Shown here piece by piece: positions 5,712 through 12,830 of a stretch of 12,830 bases of DNA; positions within the stretch are counted from its first letter, which is position 1, and each line of letters begins with the position of its first letter. This stretch comes from an uncultured Lachnospiraceae bacterium. GTDB taxonomy: Bacteria; Bacillota; Clostridia; Lachnospirales; Lachnospiraceae. The notes beneath the pieces are model-generated. The model did not search any database. It saw only the letters and a program-made list of their open reading frames with translations, and had not been told where the DNA came from. The position numbers were made by a program, and so were the translations under genes. The stretch is from NCBI GenBank assembly GCA_937891165.1, contig CALAEX010000032.1, positions 1 to 12,830 of the forward strand, read 5' to 3'.

Positions 5712-7688
5712 CTAACATGTAAATAATAATAAAAATTCTTCTTCTGTTATAATTGGAACACCCAATTCTTTTGCTGTTTTATTCTTTGAAGAAGAAGAAG
5801 TATTGTTATTATTGATTAAATAGCTTGTATTTTTACTTACACTACTTGCTACTTTCCCTCCTCGTTCTTCAATATACGCCTTCAATTCATTTCTATTTTT
5901 AAATTTTGTTACACTACCTGTAATAACAAATGTCTTTCCTTCTAATATGGCTTCTTCCTTATTTTCTTGCTTTTCTATTGTAATTTCACTCAATATATGG
6001 TCTAATTGCTTCTGATTTTCTTCGTTTGCAAAATAGTCCACATACGCCTTTGCCATTACTGTTCCAATTCCATTAATATTAGTTAATTCTTCCATTGTAG
6101 CATTTCGTATGTTTTCTATTTCATAATCAAATGCTTTCGCAATTGTCTTTGCTGTCGAAACACCAATATTCGGAATTCCAATACTATACAATAATCGTTC
6201 TATTGTTGTAATTTTAGCTTTTTCTATAGAAGTTGTCAAATTCTCATAGGACTTCTCTCCAAAGCCTTCCATCTCTATAATACTATCTCTATACTGTGCT
6301 AAATGAAATAAATCGGCTGGTTCTTTTAAAAATCCTTCATTAATCCATTTTTCTATCGTAGCTTCCGATAATCCTTCCATATTCATGGCATCTCGACTTA
6401 CAAACAGAGTAAACGCCTTTACTTTTTTAGCTAAACAATCAGGATTTGTACAATATAATACCTTCACTTCTCCTTCGGTGGAAACCTTTGTTTCTTTTCC
6501 ACAAACTGGACATTCCTTTGGAGGCTTTATTGTTCCACTTTTTGTATAATTTGTGGAAATTTGTGGAATAATCATATTGGCCTTATATACATCAATTTCG
6601 TCCCCTACACCTAATTCTAAACTCTCCATAATACTAACATTATGAATACTAGCACGAGAAACGGTTGTTCCTTCTAATTCTACTGGTTCAAAAATAGCAA
6701 CAGGATTGATTAAGCCTGTTCTAGAAGCACTCCATTCAATCTCTATTAAACGAGTTCTTGCTGTTTCATCACGCCACTTAAATGCAATCGAATCTCTTGG
6801 AAATTTTGCTGTACGTCCAAGACTTTTCGAATATGCTAAATCATCAAAACTTACTACCAAACCATCTGATGGAAAATCATTTTCTACTACTTTAGAAGAA
6901 AAATACTGCATTACTTCTTCTATCGTATCTGCTGTTACTTTTTTTTGTTCTACACATGTAAACCCAAGAGATTGTAACCACTCCATTTGCTCTGTACGAG
7001 TGGCAAATTCTATATCAGAATCTGTTGAAATTAAAGCAAATACATAAAATAATACATTTCGTTCCGCCGTAATTTTGTTATTCAACTGTCTTACTGTACC
7101 ACTACACAAATTTCTCGGATTTTTATATTTTGCAGAAACCTCTGTAATCTCTGCATTGATTCGTTCAAATTCTGAATAGGTAATAATCGATTCCCCTCGT
7201 AATACTAATTCCCCTTTATATGGAATTTTTATTGGAAGATTTTTATATACCTTTGCATTATTTGTAATTATTTCTCCGATTTCTCCGTTTCCTCTTGTAA
7301 CAGCCTTTACAAGTTCCCCATTTTGATACGTAAGAACATTCGTTAAACCATCCATTTTCCAAGAAATTACACCTTCTTTTTCTCCCAAAAAAGTTTTTAA
7401 TGTTTCCACTTCTTTTGTTTTATCTAAAGAAAGCATCGGTGCAACATGACGTTCTTTTGGAAGCTCACTTAATACTTCATATCCCGTTCTAATCGTAGGA
7501 CTTTGTGCCATTACAAAACCAGTATCTTCTTCTAATTTTCGTAATTCATCATATAATGCATCATATTCAAAATTACTCATAATTTCTCTATTTTGCTGTT
7601 CATAAGCATAATTTGCTTTATTTAACAGTTCTACTAGCTCTGTAATTCGATTTCTCTTATCTTCCTGACTTCTTAATTGACTTTCCAT
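5712..7688 (-). CDS. ligA: NAD-dependent DNA ligase LigA
   Basis: Seals nicks in duplex DNA using NAD+, in replication and repair. It has 658 residues, normal for LigA. Domain order is: Ia helical NMN-binding region (about 15-65, with EYDALYDEL); adenylation domain with AMP-acceptor K111 in KMDGL; OB fold (about 315-385); four-Cys zinc finger C393, C396, C413, C418; helix-hairpin-helix repeats (about 425-565); and a C-terminal BRCT domain (about 580-655, FVITGSVTKF). Several usually invariant strings are altered: LSLDKT for LSLxNAF, KMDGLT for KLDGxA, and NPRNLCSGTVRQLN for NPRNAAAGSLRQLD. This is a divergent branch that I recall from Lachnospiraceae relatives. The ATG at 7688 has AGGAG upstream and lies inside the end of rluF (32-nt overlap), implying co-transcription. 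Catalytic residues look intact. Confidence 0.96.
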   Translation of the reverse strand: MESQLRSQEDKRNRITELVELLNKANYAYEQQNREIMSNFEYDALYDELRKLEEDTGFVMAQSPTIRTGYEVLSELPKERHVAPMLSLDKTKEVETLKTFLGEKEGVISWKMDGLTNVLTYQNGELVKAVTRGNGEIGEIITNNAKVYKNLPIKIPYKGELVLRGESIITYSEFERINAEITEVSAKYKNPRNLCSGTVRQLNNKITAERNVLFYVFALISTDSDIEFATRTEQMEWLQSLGFTCVEQKKVTADTIEEVMQYFSSKVVENDFPSDGLVVSFDDLAYSKSLGRTAKFPRDSIAFKWRDETARTRLIEIEWSASRTGLINPVAIFEPVELEGTTVSRASIHNVSIMESLELGVGDEIDVYKANMIIPQISTNYTKSGTIKPPKECPVCGKETKVSTEGEVKVLYCTNPDCLAKKVKAFTLFVSRDAMNMEGLSEATIEKWINEGFLKEPADLFHLAQYRDSIIEMEGFGEKSYENLTTSIEKAKITTIERLLYSIGIPNIGVSTAKTIAKAFDYEIENIRNATMEELTNINGIGTVMAKAYVDYFANEENQKQLDHILSEITIEKQENKEEAILEGKTFVITGSVTKFKNRNELKAYIEERGGKVASSVSKNTSYLINNNNTSSSSKNKTAKELGVPIITEEEFLLLFTC

Positions 7689-8583
7689 GAACTACTCCTG
7701 TTCTATTTTGATTTACATCACTTTTATTTTTTCCTATCACTTTTTGTTTTTCTAACCTTTGTTTCTCACCTTTACTTCTATCTTGCTGAGCAACTTGTTC
7801 TTTCATTTTTTGTTTTTGTACTGCTACAGGTAATCCAGAAGAATGTTTTAATACTTCTTGTAATCTTGCCAATTCCCCTTCACTTAAATTCCGATATGTT
7901 CCTGGTTTTAAGTGACCTAGCTGAATATGCATAATACGAACTCGTTTCAATGTTACTACTCGATAATCAAAATATTCACACATTCTACGAATCTGACGAT
8001 TTAATCCTTGTGTTAAAATAATTTTAAAACTATTCTTTCCTGTTTGCTCTATCACGCAAGGCTTTGTTACTGTATCTAAAATTGGAACACCACTTGCCAT
8101 TCCTTTTAAAAACTCAGGAGTAATTGGCTTGTTTACCGTAACTAAATACTCTTTTTCATGATGATTTCCTGCCCTTAAAATTTTATTTACAATATCTCCA
8201 TCATTTGTTAAAAGCAATAACCCTTCCGAATCTTTATCCAAACGTCCGATAGGATAAATTCGTTTCCCATAATTTAAAAAATCAATCACATTATCTGGTT
8301 CTCTTCTATCTGTTGTACAAACAATACCTTGTGGTTTATAAAAAGCAATCAATACCTGTTCCTCTAATTTTTTTACTTCTTTTCCATCTAAAGTTACTGT
8401 CTGACCTGCAAAAACTCGACTTCCTATTTCTGCCACAACACCATCAATCTTAATTTTCCCCTGAGCAATCAAAGTATCTGCCTCTCGTCTAGAACAAACA
8501 CCCGCATCTCCTAAAAATTTATTGATACGAACTCCATTTGTTTCCTGTTCAGGCACTTCAAACTTTTTTCGTTTTCCTCCCAT
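7657..8583 (-). CDS. rluF: 23S rRNA pseudouridine synthase RluF-like
   Basis: Isomerises uridine to pseudouridine in RNA; E. coli RluF acts on 23S rRNA U2604 and also on tRNA-Tyr. The 308-residue protein has an N-terminal S4 RNA-binding domain (about 18-65, RINKFLGDAGVCSRREAD) and an RsuA/RluB/E/F catalytic domain (about 78-240). Catalytic D116 is in GRLDKDSEGLLLLTNDGD. The RluF-like strings CTTDRREPDN, NKILRAGNHHEKEYLVTV, SGVPILDTVTK and QGLNRQIRRMCEYF are present. Residues about 248-308 form a Lys/Gln-rich, probably disordered tail that could add RNA affinity. ATG at 8583 is chosen (GGAG 7 nt upstream) over an in-frame start 15 codons earlier that would reach into the promoter. It is the first gene of the minus-strand run, and its last 32 nt overlap ligA. 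RluF rather than RluB is my best match; the exact target base is inferred. Confidence 0.92.
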   Translation of the reverse strand: MGGKRKKFEVPEQETNGVRINKFLGDAGVCSRREADTLIAQGKIKIDGVVAEIGSRVFAGQTVTLDGKEVKKLEEQVLIAFYKPQGIVCTTDRREPDNVIDFLNYGKRIYPIGRLDKDSEGLLLLTNDGDIVNKILRAGNHHEKEYLVTVNKPITPEFLKGMASGVPILDTVTKPCVIEQTGKNSFKIILTQGLNRQIRRMCEYFDYRVVTLKRVRIMHIQLGHLKPGTYRNLSEGELARLQEVLKHSSGLPVAVQKQKMKEQVAQQDRSKGEKQRLEKQKVIGKNKSDVNQNRTGVVHGKSIKKSGR

Positions 8584-8623
8584 AACATCTCTCCATTCTA
8601 ATCTAAAACAACCTATAGTAATT

Positions 8624-8652
8624 ATCATAATAAGATTTTTGAATTTTGTAAA
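8624..8652 (-). promoter_or_regulatory. Sigma-A promoter for the rluF-ligA-metA-HAD run
   Basis: On the minus strand TTTACA (8652-8647) and TATGAT (8629-8624) are spaced by 17 bp. The predicted start is near 8617, a 34-nt leader before the rluF ATG at 8583. Its -35 is only 9 bp from the -35 of the divergent tRNA-Arg promoter. Confidence 0.7.
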
Positions 8653-8661
8653 GACAAGTTC

Positions 8662-8690
8662 TTGAAATTCTTTTCAACATAGAGTATAAT
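8662..8690 (+). promoter_or_regulatory. Sigma-A promoter of tRNA-Arg
   Basis: TTGAAA (8662-8667) and a perfect TATAAT (8685-8690) are separated by 17 bp. The predicted start is at about 8697, only a couple of bases before the mature tRNA 5' end at 8699, so the 5' leader may be almost absent. Confidence 0.82.
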
Positions 8691-8698
8691 AAAATTAG

Positions 8699-8771
8699 GT
8701 TGCTGTAACTCAGAGGATAGAGTGCTTGCCTCCGAAGCAAGTGGTCGCTGGTTCAATTCCAGTCAGCAACG
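8699..8771 (+). tRNA. tRNA-Arg (anticodon CCG)
   Basis: A complete 73-nt cloverleaf. The acceptor stem is GTTGCTG (8699-8705) with CAGCAAC (8764-8770), and the discriminator is G at 8771. The anticodon stem CTTGC/GCAAG encloses loop CTCCGAA, with CCG at 8732-8734; the T loop is TTCAATT. CCA is not encoded. It reads CGG codons, which are rare in such AT-rich genomes. It stands alone with its own promoter, upstream of a secreted-protein gene. Confidence 0.95.
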
Positions 8772-8776
8772 CTCCG

Positions 8777-8803
8777 ATTCCTCCAGCGACCTGTTGGAGG
8801 AAT
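8777..8803 (+). terminator. Hairpin after tRNA-Arg, weak terminator candidate
   Basis: ATTCCTCCA (8777-8785) and TGGAGGAAT (8795-8803) form a perfect 9-bp stem with a 9-nt loop, five bases past the tRNA discriminator. It is followed only by TTGTTGC, a poor T tract, so termination may be incomplete and transcripts could continue into the gene at 8847. The loop and flank also contain a 9-nt complement of the tRNA variable/T-arm region (see findings). Confidence 0.5.
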
Positions 8804-8846
8804 TTGTTGCTCAAGGAACTTTATTTTTTATTATTAGGAGAATTAG

Positions 8847-9896
8847 ATGAAAATTAGAAAAACAAAATCACTACTCTACATATTTTCTTCTGTTATGGTC
8901 TTAGGACTTTCCCTTTTGTCCTTTGATACTGCACAACCAAGTAATTCTGTTGTAGGGACTACTCCAACTCCCGATGGAGTCACCAAAACTCCTAACAAAG
9001 CAAATACACCAACATTGACATTGACACCTACCCATACTCCTACTCCAACTCCTTCTGCTGCACAACTCAATGCTTCTATTGAAATTCAACCAGCAATAGA
9101 TGACACCGGTATATTATTGACAAAAGAAGTTACTGCTTTTCTAAAAGAACGATATGCAGACCCTACAAGCAATGTAAAAGATATTTCTAACATCACTTGT
9201 TATTACAAAAAAGGGGTTTCTCATGCAGATTATATTGTGTATGTTTCCTATGATATCAAATATATTGAAAGTAACGTTTTAATTCCGACTTTAGAAGAAT
9301 ATTGTATTTCTATGGAAGAAGATAATACAATCACTATTACAGAGCCTTCTGACGAAGAAATAAAAGAAGCATTATGGCTTGCTCGTCGAGATTGTGCATC
9401 TGTTCGTGAACTTTATTTGAAAGAAACCATTCGTCGTTTTATGAATGCAAAATTAGCATGTGATGAAATCTTATTGTCAGAACTTGTAACAGACAGTTCC
9501 TACTTAAATATTAATGATATTTCAACAAAAACTCAATATATTGAAAGATACGAAAATCTCCAATTTATCATTAGAGAATTTCCTGAAAATATTTCAGAAG
9601 TAGACTTTATTATTTATGTAGCAAATGATGTAAAAATTGTAAATATTGCTACCGTTGCTCCTGGTATGGATGAATATATGATTACCTTAGATGAAGAAAA
9701 CTATCCAAAAATTTTCTATGGTACAACTTCATCCGCTACAGATGAATACCGTACATGGTCTAGAGCACAACAAGATTTTCAAACATTATACGATGATGTT
9801 ATCAATCGTTTAGCAGATGCTATGTTAAACGATTCTGATTTATTAGAATTCATTGAACGAATTAACAATGCAACAAACTCCTCTACAGAAGAATAG
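8847..9896 (+). CDS. Secreted protein of unknown function with Thr/Pro linker and two NTF2-like repeats
   Basis: No named family recognised. A 349-residue protein with a Sec signal peptide (basic KIRKTK, hydrophobic core about 9-26, likely cleaved near 28-31). No lipobox cysteine is visible, so it is probably released or loosely cell-associated. Residues about 39-70 are a Thr/Pro linker (TPTPD, TPTHTPTPTPS). Two related segments follow. Segment 1 has CYYKKGVSHADYIVYVSYDI (118-137) and segment 2 has FPENISEVDFIIYVANDVKI (225-244). Each is followed by an 'I-x-T-x-x-P-x-x-x-E-Y' strand, and the second is preceded by a helix (about 180-200) and YIERYENL. The alternating helix/strand pattern resembles NTF2-like domains of uncharacterised Lachnospiraceae surface proteins. 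AGGAG lies 6 nt before the ATG. It may be partly expressed by readthrough from tRNA-Arg; no separate consensus promoter is evident in 8804-8840. Function unknown. Confidence 0.85.
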   Translation: MKIRKTKSLLYIFSSVMVLGLSLLSFDTAQPSNSVVGTTPTPDGVTKTPNKANTPTLTLTPTHTPTPTPSAAQLNASIEIQPAIDDTGILLTKEVTAFLKERYADPTSNVKDISNITCYYKKGVSHADYIVYVSYDIKYIESNVLIPTLEEYCISMEEDNTITITEPSDEEIKEALWLARRDCASVRELYLKETIRRFMNAKLACDEILLSELVTDSSYLNINDISTKTQYIERYENLQFIIREFPENISEVDFIIYVANDVKIVNIATVAPGMDEYMITLDEENYPKIFYGTTSSATDEYRTWSRAQQDFQTLYDDVINRLADAMLNDSDLLEFIERINNATNSSTEE

Positions 9897-9907
9897 AACA
9901 ATATAAC

Positions 9908-9966
9908 AAAAAACCGTTATCCTATTGATACTAACAACCGTTACTCTCAATAAGATAATGGTTTTA
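9908..9966. terminator. Long bidirectional terminator between convergent genes
   Basis: Arms 9914-9928 and 9947-9961 (15 bp, two wobble positions) enclose an 18-nt loop. The stem is preceded by AAAAAA and followed by TTTTATTT, so it can terminate both the secreted-protein gene (stop 12 nt before the A tract) and the convergent minus-strand gene ending at 9995. The octamer AACCGTTA occurs in the left arm region (9912-9919) and again in the loop (9936-9943). Confidence 0.85.
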
Positions 9967-9994
9967 TTTATGTAATCACTATCACTATATAGAC

Positions 9995-10912
9995 TTATCC
10001 AACTCTTCTTAACTGTTCTACTACCCTATCATAATAATATACACTATCTGAAAGTATCTCTGTCTCTTGTACTTGAGTTATATTAATATCTCGTACCATT
10101 TCCAAAAGCTTTTCTGGCAAAAGGATATTATAATCTGGCACTAAAATTACCTCATGAATACTACTTGGCAAAACATATAAATTATGCCCTAATTGGTCTG
10201 CCAATTTTTTCAATTCTTCTTGGAAAAACATTGAAATAGCTCCAAAAAGTCCTAGTTCATTCGATAATATATACATAAAATTTTCTTCTGTTGCTGGTTC
10301 TAATAGTTCGATTCCTAACATACTTTTTACACTAGTTACTAAGTCTTTCATCTTATATACTTTTATAGGATATTTTTTTCTTGTATTTCTTTCTGCAACT
10401 TGATGTAATTCTTCTGTTGTAATTCCAAAATACTTTTGATGTTCTTGTGTTAAAATTAAAGTCCCCTGAATATCATCAGAAATAGTAAGAGAATAAAAAT
10501 AAATAATTGCCAAATCCATAAATTCCATATAAGGAATTTTTGTAAGTAATTCCCTATTTTTCTCTCGATTTACTAGACGTAAAAACACATTTTTCTTCAT
10601 TGCTTCCCATTCAAAACATATGGTTTCTGCTAAATGATGATTTACTTCTAATTCAGACTCAAACATATGACATAAATTTTCTACGATATCTTCTAACTTT
10701 TTTGTTCCTTGTTTCCATTCCTGAAACTGCTGTTCTATATAAAAATTTGGTGCAATTTTTTCTCCCTTTTTTCGCAACGTAATACCTGTCATCTGAACAC
10801 CATTGTTTTTCATAGAAACACAACGCTCTGCTATTACTTCTTCCTTATAAATGTCCTTTACACAATTAGCAACCATATCTAAAAATGTCTCATAACTTTT
10901 GTTTTCACTCAC
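9995..10912 (-). CDS. DUF5688-family protein, function unknown
   Basis: A cytosolic protein of 305 residues with no signal peptide or membrane segment. I recognise the C-terminal signature of DUF5688 proteins: a YILSNELGLFGAISMFFQEE segment (about 220-239), LGHNLYVLPSSIHEVILVPD, then an acidic, Tyr-containing end. The N-terminal third starts with SYETFLDMVANCVKDIY and a predicted helix-rich region including GVQMTGITLRKKGEKIAPNFYIE, as in other family members. No catalytic motif is apparent. The family is, to my knowledge, found mainly in Lachnospiraceae, often in several copies per genome; no function is established. The start codon is GTG at 10912, supported by GAGAGG 8 nt upstream. It stands alone between two terminators. 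Upstream, GATAAAT occurs three times (10967, 10979, 10999), which could be a regulatory site or just AT-rich sequence. Confidence 0.85.
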   Translation of the reverse strand: MSENKSYETFLDMVANCVKDIYKEEVIAERCVSMKNNGVQMTGITLRKKGEKIAPNFYIEQQFQEWKQGTKKLEDIVENLCHMFESELEVNHHLAETICFEWEAMKKNVFLRLVNREKNRELLTKIPYMEFMDLAIIYFYSLTISDDIQGTLILTQEHQKYFGITTEELHQVAERNTRKKYPIKVYKMKDLVTSVKSMLGIELLEPATEENFMYILSNELGLFGAISMFFQEELKKLADQLGHNLYVLPSSIHEVILVPDYNILLPEKLLEMVRDINITQVQETEILSDSVYYYDRVVEQLRRVG

Positions 10913-11028
10913 TATAGTATCCTCTCTTCATATGGAATAATCTATCGAAACTCCTGCCATTGAGTTGATAAATAAAAAGATAAATCGAATCATACACAGA
11001 TAAATTAAGAAGCTACTATGATTATACC

Positions 11029-11063
11029 AAAAAAAGGAGTTTGCCGCAACAGCAAACTCCTTT
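11029..11063 (-). terminator. Strong rho-independent terminator of nfnAB
   Basis: Arms 11033-11044 and 11052-11063 form a perfect 12-bp stem (AAAGGAGTTTGC with its complement) with a 7-nt loop. On the minus strand the hairpin runs into seven T (11035-11029). It lies 46 nt after the nfnB stop codon. There is no T tract on the plus side, so it serves the minus strand. Confidence 0.92.
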
Positions 11064-11109
11064 CTAATGTTACAAAATTTACCTATCATTTTTGTATAGT
11101 TTGTACAAT

Positions 11110-12498
11110 CTATTTTGTAGATAAATACTCATCAATACCTTTTGCAGCAGCACGACCTGCACCCATCGCAAGAATAACAGTAGCAGCACCAGTAACAGCA
11201 TCTCCACCAGCAAATACACCTTCTCTAGAAGTCTGTCCATTCTCTTCTTCTGCCACGATACACTTTCTCTTATTGCATTCCAAACCTTCTGTTGTAGAAG
11301 TAATCAATGGATTTGGACTTGTACCAAGAGACATAATTACTGTATCTACTTCTAGTTCAAACTCAGAACCTTCTTTTACAACTGGTCTTCTTCTACCAGA
11401 AGCATCTGGTTCACCAAGCTCCATTTCTACACAGGTCATGCCTCTTACCCAACCATTTTCATTTACTAAAATTTCGGTTGGATTTGTCAATAACTTAAAG
11501 ATAATACCTTCTTCTTTTGCATGATGAACTTCTTCTACTCTAGCTGGAAGTTCTTCTTCACTTCTACGATATACAATATAAGTTTCTGCTCCCAAACGAA
11601 GTGCTGTTCTAGCTGCATCCATCGCTACATTTCCACCACCAACAACAGCTACCTTCTTACCTCTGAAAATTGGAGTATCATAACTATCATCAAATGCTTT
11701 CATTAAGTTATTTCTTGTTAAAAATTCATTCGCAGAGAATACTCCGTTAGCGTTTTCGCCTGGAATACCCATAAACTTTGGAAGACCTGCACCAGAACCA
11801 ATAAAGACAGCCTCAAAGCCTTCTTCTTCCATTAACTGGTCAATCGTTGTAGACTTACCAATAATTACATTTGTTTCAATTGTTACACCAAGAGCTTTCA
11901 CATTTTCAATTTCACTCTTTACAACTGTATTCTTTGGAAGACGGAATTCTGGAATACCATAAACTAATACACCACCTGCTTCATGAAGTGCTTCAAAAAT
12001 AGTTACATCATAACCAAGCTTTGCAAGGTCTCCAGCACAAGTAAGACCAGCAGGACCAGAACCAATCACTGCTACTTTCTTACCCTTCTTTTCTACCGTT
12101 ACTTCTGGACGAATGTTATTTTCTCTTGCCCAATCAGCTACAAAACGCTCTAATTTACCAATGGATACAGGCTCGCCCTTAATACCACGAATACACTTTG
12201 CTTCACACTGAGATTCTTGTGGACATACACGACCACAAACCGCTGGAAGTGCAGAGTACTGACTAATTACTTTATATGCACCTTCAATATTCTTTTCTTG
12301 TACTTCACGAATAAATCCTGGAATATCAATATTCACTGGACATCCTTTTTGACACTGTGGATTTTTGCACTTTAAACAACGTTCTGCTTCTACCACAGCT
12401 TCTTCCATATTGTAACCAAGACATACTTCATCAAAATTTGTTGCTCTCAAACTTGCGTCCTGCTCTCTAACAGGAACTCTATGTAATACATCTGCCAT
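11110..12498 (-). CDS. nfnB: NfnB / GltA-type NADPH-dependent oxidoreductase (large subunit of Nfn)
   Basis: Large subunit of the cytosolic electron-bifurcating NADH-dependent ferredoxin:NADP+ oxidoreductase; the same fold is often annotated as glutamate synthase small subunit. It has 462 residues. The N-terminal iron-sulfur region contains C41, C44, C49, C53 and C88, C92, C98, C102, for two [4Fe-4S] clusters. FAD site: VAVIGSGPAGLTCAGDLA (GSGPAG at 146-151). NADP(H) site: VAVVGGGNVAMDAARTA, followed by YRRSEEELPAR. Second FAD motif: GVFAGGDAVTGAATVILAMG near the end. It follows an NfnA-type gene by 30 bp with an AAAGGGA ribosome binding site. No glutamate synthase large subunit is visible, and the NfnA partner favours Nfn over GOGAT. 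It recycles NADPH from NADH plus reduced ferredoxin, or the reverse. Confidence 0.93.
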   Translation of the reverse strand: MADVLHRVPVREQDASLRATNFDEVCLGYNMEEAVVEAERCLKCKNPQCQKGCPVNIDIPGFIREVQEKNIEGAYKVISQYSALPAVCGRVCPQESQCEAKCIRGIKGEPVSIGKLERFVADWARENNIRPEVTVEKKGKKVAVIGSGPAGLTCAGDLAKLGYDVTIFEALHEAGGVLVYGIPEFRLPKNTVVKSEIENVKALGVTIETNVIIGKSTTIDQLMEEEGFEAVFIGSGAGLPKFMGIPGENANGVFSANEFLTRNNLMKAFDDSYDTPIFRGKKVAVVGGGNVAMDAARTALRLGAETYIVYRRSEEELPARVEEVHHAKEEGIIFKLLTNPTEILVNENGWVRGMTCVEMELGEPDASGRRRPVVKEGSEFELEVDTVIMSLGTSPNPLITSTTEGLECNKRKCIVAEEENGQTSREGVFAGGDAVTGAATVILAMGAGRAAAKGIDEYLSTK

Positions 12499-12528
12499 AA
12501 TTTTATCCCTTTCCTTTCCTGTTAGTAT

Positions 12529-12830
12529 TTAGTCTTCACAATGACCGCAACCACCATGATGTGTTGCTCCTTCTCTTTCACGAAGAATTGCACGACCTTC
12601 TTCTGTCTTATACAACTGCTGACGTTTCATTGCTTCATCAAAATTTACTAAATGTCCATCAAATTCTGGTCCATCTACACAAGCAAACTTAATTTCATTT
12701 CCTACAGTTAAACGACAAGCACCACACATACCTGTACCATCTACCATAATTGGGTTCATGCTTACGATTGTCTTAATACCAAGTTCCTTTGTTAAAAGAC
12801 AAACAAACTTCATCATAATCAATGGACCAA
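12529..12830 (-). CDS. nfnA: NfnA, FAD/[2Fe-2S] small subunit (N-terminal part outside window)
   Basis: The last 100 or so residues of a ferredoxin-NADP reductase-like subunit of about 280-300 aa; the frame stays open to the window edge. The visible part ends the NAD-binding domain (KFVCLLTKELGIKTIVSMN) and contains the [2Fe-2S] motif VDGTGMCGACRLTV with a third Cys in FACVDGPEFDGHLVNFDE. Nfn and sulfide dehydrogenase-like subunits use three Cys plus an Asp, and the VDG Asp is a candidate for the fourth ligand. The protein ends in a His/Cys-rich tail (THHGGCGHCED). It binds FAD and NADH and passes electrons to NfnB. Genes with this motif are often annotated as dihydroorotate dehydrogenase electron-transfer or sulfide dehydrogenase subunit; the adjacent nfnB decides the call. 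Confidence 0.92.
   Translation of the reverse strand, partial: GPLIMMKFVCLLTKELGIKTIVSMNPIMVDGTGMCGACRLTVGNEIKFACVDGPEFDGHLVNFDEAMKRQQLYKTEEGRAILREREGATHHGGCGHCED

Noticed and set aside
9005..9056. Short tandem repeats of ACTCCT/ACACC type
   Set aside because: They are in frame and encode the Thr/Pro linker of the secreted protein, so they are not a separate DNA repeat or CRISPR array.
10967..11005. Three GATAAAT copies upstream of the DUF5688 gene as an operator
   Set aside because: Spacing is irregular (12 and 20 bp) and the region is AT-rich, so chance is a sufficient explanation.
11018..11706. Plus-strand open frames of up to 168 codons
   Set aside because: They are antisense to the conserved nfnB coding sequence and its terminator; composition reflects the opposite strand's codons.

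Overview
The window looks like a chromosomal stretch of a low-GC, strictly anaerobic Clostridia-type Firmicute, most plausibly Lachnospiraceae. The reasons are strongly AT-rich DNA, GGAGG-type ribosome binding sites, sigma-A promoters, a Clostridia-style Hcp, an electron-bifurcating Nfn pair, an acetyl-type MetA, and a DUF5688 protein, which I associate with Lachnospiraceae. No species can be named from the sequence alone.

Layout. (1) 1-2168: hcp (hybrid cluster protein, 3' end outside the window) is divergent from a Crp/Fnr-family regulator. The regulator has a near-consensus promoter followed by a perfect 7-2-7 palindrome, suggesting a nitrosative-stress or redox pair with autoregulation. 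(2) 2230-3147: an accessory islet. A tRNA-3'-end-like sequence with its own terminator, a small HAD-domain protein of the 'Swiss Army Knife RNA repair' type, and the C-terminal remnant of a tyrosine integrase lie against an intact tRNA-Gly(GCC). This resembles a decayed tRNA-targeted integration. (3) 3184-8652: a minus-strand run, rluF > ligA > metA > NagD-like HAD > YihX-like HAD, with a candidate promoter at 8624-8652 and a terminator at 3184-3217. (4) 8662-9966: tRNA-Arg(CCG) from a back-to-back divergent promoter, then a secreted two-repeat protein, ending in a long bidirectional terminator. (5) 9995-12830: a DUF5688 gene, a strong terminator, then nfnB and the 3' end of nfnA.

How the genes fit together. 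Hcp and the neighbouring regulator probably handle NO or hydroxylamine in an anaerobe. NfnAB couples NADH, reduced ferredoxin and NADP+. MetA begins methionine synthesis by acylating homoserine. LigA and RluF are housekeeping functions for DNA joining and 23S rRNA modification, and the two HAD phosphatases are probably general metabolite phosphatases. The islet around tRNA-Gly is the only part that looks mobile. I found no complete insertion sequence, CRISPR array or intact defence operon.
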